Assembly: GCA_003646305.1 (NCBI GenBank) | Contig: QNFJ01000062.1 | Location: 1-10,275, forward strand | Reading direction: 5' to 3' | Source: Gammaproteobacteria bacterium | GTDB lineage: Bacteria; Pseudomonadota; Gammaproteobacteria; Methylococcales; UBA2780 | Length of the DNA: 10,275 nucleotides | Part shown: positions 5,978 through 10,275 of the stretch, piece by piece | Layout: every line of letters begins with the position of its first letter | How positions within the stretch are numbered: position 1 is the stretch's first letter | Translations under genes and position numbers: made by a program | Notes under the pieces: model-generated | Database searches by the model: none | What the model was told of the DNA's origin: nothing | What the model saw: only the letters and a program-made list of their open reading frames with translations

Positions 5978-7234
5978 ATGCAAAACTCAAAGCAAAGTAA
6001 AGCCGAACTGAAAGAGGTAGAGCGCATCGGCCGCTTCCTCAAATACTTCTCGCATCATTTTTTTAAAGATAACTGTCTGCAACACGCCACCGCTTTAAGC
6101 TATACAACCCTGCTCTCCATTGTCCCTCTAATGGCAGTGACGCTCTCCGTTTTTACCGCTTTCCCCATTTTTGACGACATTAGCGTCCAGATTCAGGATT
6201 TCGTGTTTAAAAACTTCGTTCCCACTTCTAGTGAGGTCATTCAGCAGTATATTCAGGAGTTTTCAGTTAATGCCGCAAAACTAACAGGACCTGGGCTTCT
6301 TTTTCTACTGCTGACATCGATTATGATGATGGCTGCAATCGATAAATCACTCAATACAATCTGGCATAACAGTAAAGCTCGGCGAGTGGGGTCTCGCTTT
6401 ACTGTCTACTGGTCGGTGCTGACACTGGGACCAATTCTTATTGGTCTTAGCCTCGCTATTTCCTCATATATTATTTCGCTTCCACTCTTTTCCGAAACCA
6501 CTTCATATGGTGAAGAGCTCGGCCTTTTAAGGGTATTGCCCTTTTTTATGGAAACCCTGGCTTTCACCTTACTTTATGCTGTTGTGCCAAACTGCAAAGT
6601 CCCTTTCCGATCCGCGTTTATTGGGGGAATAGCCGCTGCATTACTATTTGAACTGGCAAAAAAAGGGTTCTCTTTTTACATCACCAGTTTCCCAACCTAC
6701 GAAACCATTTATGGCGCAATGTCGACTGTTCCAGTTTTCCTCGTCTGGATTTTTTTGAGTTGGGCCATCACGCTCATCGGTGCCGAATTCACCTGGTGCC
6801 TTACCACCTTCCGCCGTGCAGTTGAAGATGAAACCACACAGCCGGCAAAATATGATTTAAGGCTAGCATATCAGCTACTCTACAAACTATGGCTTGCTCA
6901 AAAAGAGGGTCGCACACTTTCCACTGGCATGTTGCTCGCCAATGACCTAGGGTCAGATCGGAAGTCAACCACCGCACTGCTCAAATATCTGGCAGAAATT
7001 AACCTTATTACTCTGGATGAGCAGGGAAACTGGCTTTTATCTCACGATATGACGGAATACCGACTTGCCGATCTTTACCAAATGTCTACATTTCAACTAT
7101 CCCCTGCCATATATTCCGAAAATCAGATCATGACCGAAAACAGCTCGCTGTGGCTAGAAATTAACCAGGCAGTTAACGATAAAATGGACATTTCATTCGC
7201 TGAACTTTTTAAGATTGAATTAGCGAAAGCATAG
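5978..7234 (+). CDS. YihY/BrkB family inner-membrane protein with C-terminal extension
   Basis: A 418-residue protein. The N-terminal 280 residues form the YihY/BrkB (formerly RNase BN) domain: an amphipathic start, the family segment HATALSYTTLLSIVPLMAV (36-54), and about six transmembrane segments (43-63, 103-123, 142-165, 185-203, 210-230, 248-272). Other family features are the KSLNTIWH segment and SFPTYETIYGAMSTVP (237-252). E. coli YihY stops near 290. The remaining 130 residues here are soluble, with a predicted winged-helix-like part (about 293-365) and a helical tail, as in the longer proteobacterial members. The old RNase BN assignment is not supported by current knowledge; the real function is unknown. 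Ribosome-binding sequence before the ATG is weak. The gene is divergent from the radical SAM gene, and the channel gene follows after 35 bases. Confidence 0.88.
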   Translation: MQNSKQSKAELKEVERIGRFLKYFSHHFFKDNCLQHATALSYTTLLSIVPLMAVTLSVFTAFPIFDDISVQIQDFVFKNFVPTSSEVIQQYIQEFSVNAAKLTGPGLLFLLLTSIMMMAAIDKSLNTIWHNSKARRVGSRFTVYWSVLTLGPILIGLSLAISSYIISLPLFSETTSYGEELGLLRVLPFFMETLAFTLLYAVVPNCKVPFRSAFIGGIAAALLFELAKKGFSFYITSFPTYETIYGAMSTVPVFLVWIFLSWAITLIGAEFTWCLTTFRRAVEDETTQPAKYDLRLAYQLLYKLWLAQKEGRTLSTGMLLANDLGSDRKSTTALLKYLAEINLITLDEQGNWLLSHDMTEYRLADLYQMSTFQLSPAIYSENQIMTENSSLWLEINQAVNDKMDISFAELFKIELAKA

Positions 7235-7269
7235 ACCCCTTTTAATCCACATCCATTTTCACAAAATTC

Positions 7270-8100
7270 ATGAAATCCTTACCAGACTACCAAGATTACT
7301 TTATTTCCATCCGCTCAAATAAATTTTTTGAAGCATTCGTCATTGCCGTAATCATCCTCTCCGCACTTGCTATTGGTGCAAAAACTTATCACCTCAACCC
7401 AACAGCTCAAAGTATTCTTAAAATCTTTGATCTCGCCGTCACTCTCTTCTTTTTGCTTGAGATTATTATTCGAATCATTGCAGAGCATAGCCTCAAGAAA
7501 TTTTTTAAGAAAGGTTGGAATCTGTTTGATTTTATCATCGTAACCGCCAGCCTGATCCCGATTGATGAAAGCGAAATGGCACTACTTGGAAGGCTTCTTA
7601 GGATTTTCAGAATTCTTCGGCTCGTATCAATCATTCCTGAGCTCAGAATTCTAATGAATGCCTTGGTGAAATCTATCCCACGCATGGGTTATGTTTCACT
7701 ATTGATGTTCATCATTTTTTACATCTACGCAGCGGTTGGCAGTATCTTTTTTGCAGATATCAATGAAGTTCTATGGGGTAACATTTCCATTTCGCTGTTA
7801 ACGCTCTTCAGAGTCGTTACTTTTGAGGACTGGACAGATGTGATGTATGAAACGATGGCGGTTTACCCATTAAGCTGGACCTACTACCTCAGTTTTATTT
7901 TTCTAGCTGCCTTCATATTTCTCAACATGATGATCGGCATTGTTCTTGATGTCCTGCAAAAAGAACATGAAGCGTACGACCGGGAGCATAATCAGGGTGA
8001 AGCGGGGGAGGTTCACTGGATTCGTGAACACTCTGAATCAATGGAAAAAAGATTAATCCGTATAGAGGCGCTATTGCTCAGTCAAAACAGGAAAGAATGA
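7270..8100 (+). CDS. Single-domain voltage-gated cation channel, NaChBac type with an acidic filter
   Basis: A 276-residue ion transport protein with six transmembrane segments, to work as a homotetramer. S1 is about 20-36. S2 (54-71) has Glu64 and Arg68. S3 (83-97) has Asp87. S4 has arginines at every third position (Arg108, 111, 114, 117). S5 is about 140-161. The pore loop is 174-190 and S6 about 202-228. The C-terminal helix (250-272) has heptad-like Leu/Ile and may form the four-helix bundle seen in bacterial sodium channels. The filter TFEDWTD (184-190) aligns with TLESW of NaChBac and places acids at the three positions that are Asp in engineered calcium-selective NavAb. Calcium or mixed divalent permeation is therefore inferred. 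It follows yihY by 35 bases and has no clear ribosome-binding site. It is convergent with the TetR gene. Confidence 0.88.
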   Translation: MKSLPDYQDYFISIRSNKFFEAFVIAVIILSALAIGAKTYHLNPTAQSILKIFDLAVTLFFLLEIIIRIIAEHSLKKFFKKGWNLFDFIIVTASLIPIDESEMALLGRLLRIFRILRLVSIIPELRILMNALVKSIPRMGYVSLLMFIIFYIYAAVGSIFFADINEVLWGNISISLLTLFRVVTFEDWTDVMYETMAVYPLSWTYYLSFIFLAAFIFLNMMIGIVLDVLQKEHEAYDREHNQGEAGEVHWIREHSESMEKRLIRIEALLLSQNRKE

Positions 8101-8147
8101 GCGCTGACCGCAGATTACAATCTCTATATCAATCACAAAAGGTATCT

Positions 8148-8762
8148 CTAGCTCGAAGGGTTCATCCTTATTCCTGCACAGAAAACGCTACGCAGCGCTT
8201 CAACTGTCTCGCTCGTCTGTTCGAGCGGCTGACGGCGAAGCTGAAGAATACAACCCTCCATTAATGTCCACATTGCCCGTGCAAGGCCAGCTGCTTCAAC
8301 ATCAAAAGTAAAAACGCCTTGTGAACGCCCTGTTTCCAGAGTTTCAGTCAGAAAGTTTTCTGACTCCGCATAAGTTCGTTCACGGAAATAACTGATCTTT
8401 TCCTGATCCGTTCGACCCATGCCGATAAAGAACCCTGCAGCGCAATCAACAATCTCCTGATCCTGCAGAAGGTTTTTGATCCCCTCAAAAAACAGCTCCA
8501 CACGCTGCTCAGGAGAATCAACTAATTCAAGTTGGCGGAAAATGTACCGCCTCAGCATATGGCGAAAATCTTTCAGACATTCATAGTAAAGCTCTTCTTT
8601 ATTGTGAAAATGCCAATAAAGGGCACCTTTACTTAAATTCGTCGCCTTAGCAATATCCTGCACCGAAACTCCATCGTAACCCTTTAGCCCAAACAGGTGA
8701 AAGGATGCTTCGAGAATCTGCCGTCTTGTCTCTTCGGTATCGGTTGCCGGTTTTCTTGCCAC
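8148..8762 (-). CDS. TetR-family transcriptional repressor
   Basis: A 204-residue protein. The N-terminal DNA-binding domain (about 10-57) has the TetR pattern RRQILEASFHLFGLKGYDGVS, then the helix-turn-helix VQDIAKATNLSKGALYWHF (34-52) and NKEELY. The remaining helical region (about 60-200) is the variable ligand-binding and dimer domain, so the inducer cannot be predicted. Start is GTG at 8762, with AAGAG six bases upstream; no nearby ATG fits. It lies downstream of the quinoprotein dehydrogenase gene, separated by a strong terminator. The 31 bases between terminator and start hold only a possible -10 (TATAAA, 8783-8788) without a matching -35. Expression may rely on leakage through the terminator or on a promoter overlapping its stem. 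Regulation of the dehydrogenase is possible but unproven. Confidence 0.88.
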   Translation of the reverse strand: MARKPATDTEETRRQILEASFHLFGLKGYDGVSVQDIAKATNLSKGALYWHFHNKEELYYECLKDFRHMLRRYIFRQLELVDSPEQRVELFFEGIKNLLQDQEIVDCAAGFFIGMGRTDQEKISYFRERTYAESENFLTETLETGRSQGVFTFDVEAAGLARAMWTLMEGCILQLRRQPLEQTSETVEALRSVFCAGIRMNPSS

Positions 8763-8793
8763 TATCTGCTCTTTTTTAATTATTTATAAATCA

Positions 8794-8822
8794 AAAAAAG
8801 CCGGGGAAACCCCGGCTTTTTT
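8794..8822 (-). terminator. Rho-independent terminator of the quinoprotein dehydrogenase gene
   Basis: GCCGGGG (8800-8806), loop AAA and CCCCGGC (8810-8816) form a perfect 7-bp GC-rich stem. It is flanked by a run of A on the left and T on the right, giving U-runs on either strand. It lies about 20 bases after the dehydrogenase stop. The symmetry would also stop transcripts arriving from the left. Confidence 0.9.
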
Positions 8823-8841
8823 CATGCTCAAACTGAGCTTC

Positions 8842-10275
8842 TTACATTTTGTGGAGTTTGAATACCCACAAAGAACCACCCTGGTTTAGGTGCTTGATGC
8901 GTTTAGCAACATCACCACCCCAAAGAGGAACCGCGCCACCCCAACCAGAAGGAACGGCTACATACTGCTCACCATCCATTTCCCAGGTAATTGGGCAACC
9001 CACTACACCAGAACCTGTTTGGTATTTCCAAACCTCTTCACCTGTTTTCGCATTAAATGCTTTTAGGAAGCCTTCAGGTGTTCCGGTAAATACCAAGTTA
9101 CCACCTGTTGTTAGAACACCACCCCATAGAGGCGCGTTATTCTTATATTCCCAAACAATCTCACCCGTTTTAGGGTCGATCGCACGTAGTGCACCAATGT
9201 AATCTTCATACAGTGGCTTGATTGTAAAACCAGCACCAATATAAGCCGCACCTTTTTTGTATGTTACAGGCTCATTCCAAAGATCCATTCCCCATTCGTT
9301 CGCAGGAACGTAGAACAGGTCAGTCTGAGGGTTGTATGCCATTGGCATCCAGTTCTTACCACCCAAGAATGAAGGGATTGCGAATACAGCCTTACCTTTA
9401 TGATCTTTCCCTTCGGTAACAGGAGCGCCTGGGCGTTCACCTGTTTCGATTGGACGACCTGTTTCCATATCAACGCCAGTTGCCCAGCCCTGTTTTGTAA
9501 TGAAAGGGGTCGCTGAGATCAGTTCACCATTTGTACGATTAAGAACGTAGAAGAAACCATTACGATCCGCTTTCGCGCCCGCTTTGATGATTTTTCCATC
9601 TTTCTTCAGATCAAAAGAGATGAATTCATTTACACCATCAAAATCCCACGCATCATTTGGGCTTGACTGATAAGCCCAGACAATTTTTCCTGTCTCTGGG
9701 TTAAGCGCTAAAGTTGACGCTGAGTAAAGATTGTCACCTGGACGCATATGCGCATTCCAGGGAGCAGGATTACCTGTTCCATAGAAGATCAGGTTGGTTT
9801 CTGGATCGTATGTACCACCTAACCAGGTCGCACCACCACCATGCTTCCACATGTCGCCAGGCCATGTTTTATTCAACTCACCTGTGATGCCGTTTTCAAC
9901 TTTCTTAGGCTTCTTTTTGCCTTCAACCTGAACATACTTATAGCCCATGTTGCCTTCAATTGTAGGACGACTCCAGATCATGCGGCCTGTTTTCGCATCA
10001 CGTGCTTCGACACGACCTACAATCCCGAATTCACCACCCGATACACCCGTGATGACCATGCCATTAACGATCATTGGCGCAGCTGTGAAAGAGTAGCCGG
10101 CTTTATAATCGTCAATCTTTTTACTCCAAACACGTTTACCTGTGTCTGCATCAAGTGCCACTAGTTTCGCGTCAAGCGTACCGAAAATAACTAGATTTCC
10201 GTAAAGTGCCGCACCACGATTGATTACGTCACAGCAAGGTAGAATTCCATCTGGAAGGCGGTGGTTGTATTCCCA
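8842..10275 (-). CDS. PQQ-dependent alcohol dehydrogenase, lanthanide type (ExaF/PedH-like), 5' end missing
   Basis: The frame is open to the right edge, so 477 C-terminal residues are visible; the family has about 600, so signal peptide and first propeller blades are outside. Visible motifs in order: the vicinal disulfide pair in LPCCDVINRG (Cys codons at 10231-10236), metal ligands Glu in SGGEFG (near 10031) and Asn in GTGNP (near 9770), catalytic Asp in AWDFDG (codon 9643-9645), ADRNGFFYVLNRT, and repeated W-docking motifs such as DPKTGEIVW and NAKTGEEVW. The overall match is to ExaA-type quinoprotein ethanol dehydrogenases, periplasmic enzymes oxidising primary alcohols with cytochrome c as acceptor. 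ExaA itself has Ser two residues after the catalytic Asp; this enzyme has Asp (codon 9637-9639), as XoxF and PedH do to bind lanthanides. Codons look biased toward C-ending Asn, Tyr and Phe, suggesting high expression. A GTG at 10161 is internal, not a start. Confidence 0.93.
   Translation of the reverse strand, partial: WEYNHRLPDGILPCCDVINRGAALYGNLVIFGTLDAKLVALDADTGKRVWSKKIDDYKAGYSFTAAPMIVNGMVITGVSGGEFGIVGRVEARDAKTGRMIWSRPTIEGNMGYKYVQVEGKKKPKKVENGITGELNKTWPGDMWKHGGGATWLGGTYDPETNLIFYGTGNPAPWNAHMRPGDNLYSASTLALNPETGKIVWAYQSSPNDAWDFDGVNEFISFDLKKDGKIIKAGAKADRNGFFYVLNRTNGELISATPFITKQGWATGVDMETGRPIETGERPGAPVTEGKDHKGKAVFAIPSFLGGKNWMPMAYNPQTDLFYVPANEWGMDLWNEPVTYKKGAAYIGAGFTIKPLYEDYIGALRAIDPKTGEIVWEYKNNAPLWGGVLTTGGNLVFTGTPEGFLKAFNAKTGEEVWKYQTGSGVVGCPITWEMDGEQYVAVPSGWGGAVPLWGGDVAKRIKHLNQGGSLWVFKLHKM

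Noticed and set aside
5920..6042. Longer N-terminus for the radical SAM protein (41 more residues).
   Set aside because: It would overlap the start of the divergent YihY gene, and the ATG at 5919 has a ribosome-binding site just before the conserved region.
10159..10161. GTG as the start of the dehydrogenase.
   Set aside because: The frame stays open to the right edge and encodes the conserved Cys-Cys region upstream, so the true start is outside the window.
9841..10164. Plus-strand open frame of 107 codons opposite the dehydrogenase.
   Set aside because: Antisense shadow of a strongly conserved enzyme; no recognisable features.

Overview
The window looks like chromosomal DNA of a marine-type gammaproteobacterium. 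This is an inference from protein similarity: a Mak-like fructokinase, a YpfJ-like metallopeptidase, a YihY/BrkB protein, a PqiA-like protein and an ExaA/PedH-type quinoprotein dehydrogenase, all in DNA of moderate GC. There is no tRNA or rRNA gene, CRISPR array, insertion sequence or phage gene inside it. It is gene-dense, with no gene-free stretch above 300 bases.

Left edge (1-240): a regulatory region for a gene lying outside the window to the left. It has a perfect-hexamer sigma70 promoter on the minus strand with a GC-rich discriminator, a tandem 11-bp repeat just upstream that resembles a Pho box, and a TGCA palindrome in the early leader. Next comes a plus-strand WD40-repeat lipoprotein (241-1221), convergent with a minus-strand cluster. 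That cluster is read from right to left: a YpfJ-type zinc metallopeptidase with an extra C-terminal DUF3465 domain (2631-3926), a short PqiA-like membrane protein (1936-2574) and a membrane-anchored protein of unknown function (1241-1912). All three are envelope proteins and probably form one operon. An 11-bp inverted repeat upstream may be its operator.

Middle: a second minus-strand pair, a function-unknown radical SAM protein (5032-5919) followed one base later by a Mak-like ROK sugar kinase starting with TTG (4125-5030). Divergent from it are two plus-strand inner-membrane genes: a YihY/BrkB protein with a C-terminal cytoplasmic extension (5978-7234) and a one-domain voltage-gated cation channel of the NaChBac type (7270-8100). 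The channel's selectivity filter carries three acidic residues, as in calcium-selective designs.

Right: a TetR-family repressor (8148-8762), a strong intrinsic terminator (8794-8822), and the last 477 codons of a PQQ-dependent alcohol dehydrogenase whose 5' end lies beyond the window. The dehydrogenase keeps the vicinal-disulfide Cys pair and carries Asp two residues after the catalytic Asp, the signature of lanthanide-dependent enzymes.

No clearly new multi-gene system is visible. The best leads are the metallopeptidase-DUF3465 fusion and its envelope operon, the lanthanide-type dehydrogenase, the calcium-type channel filter, the radical SAM/sugar-kinase pair, and the densely built promoter at the left edge.
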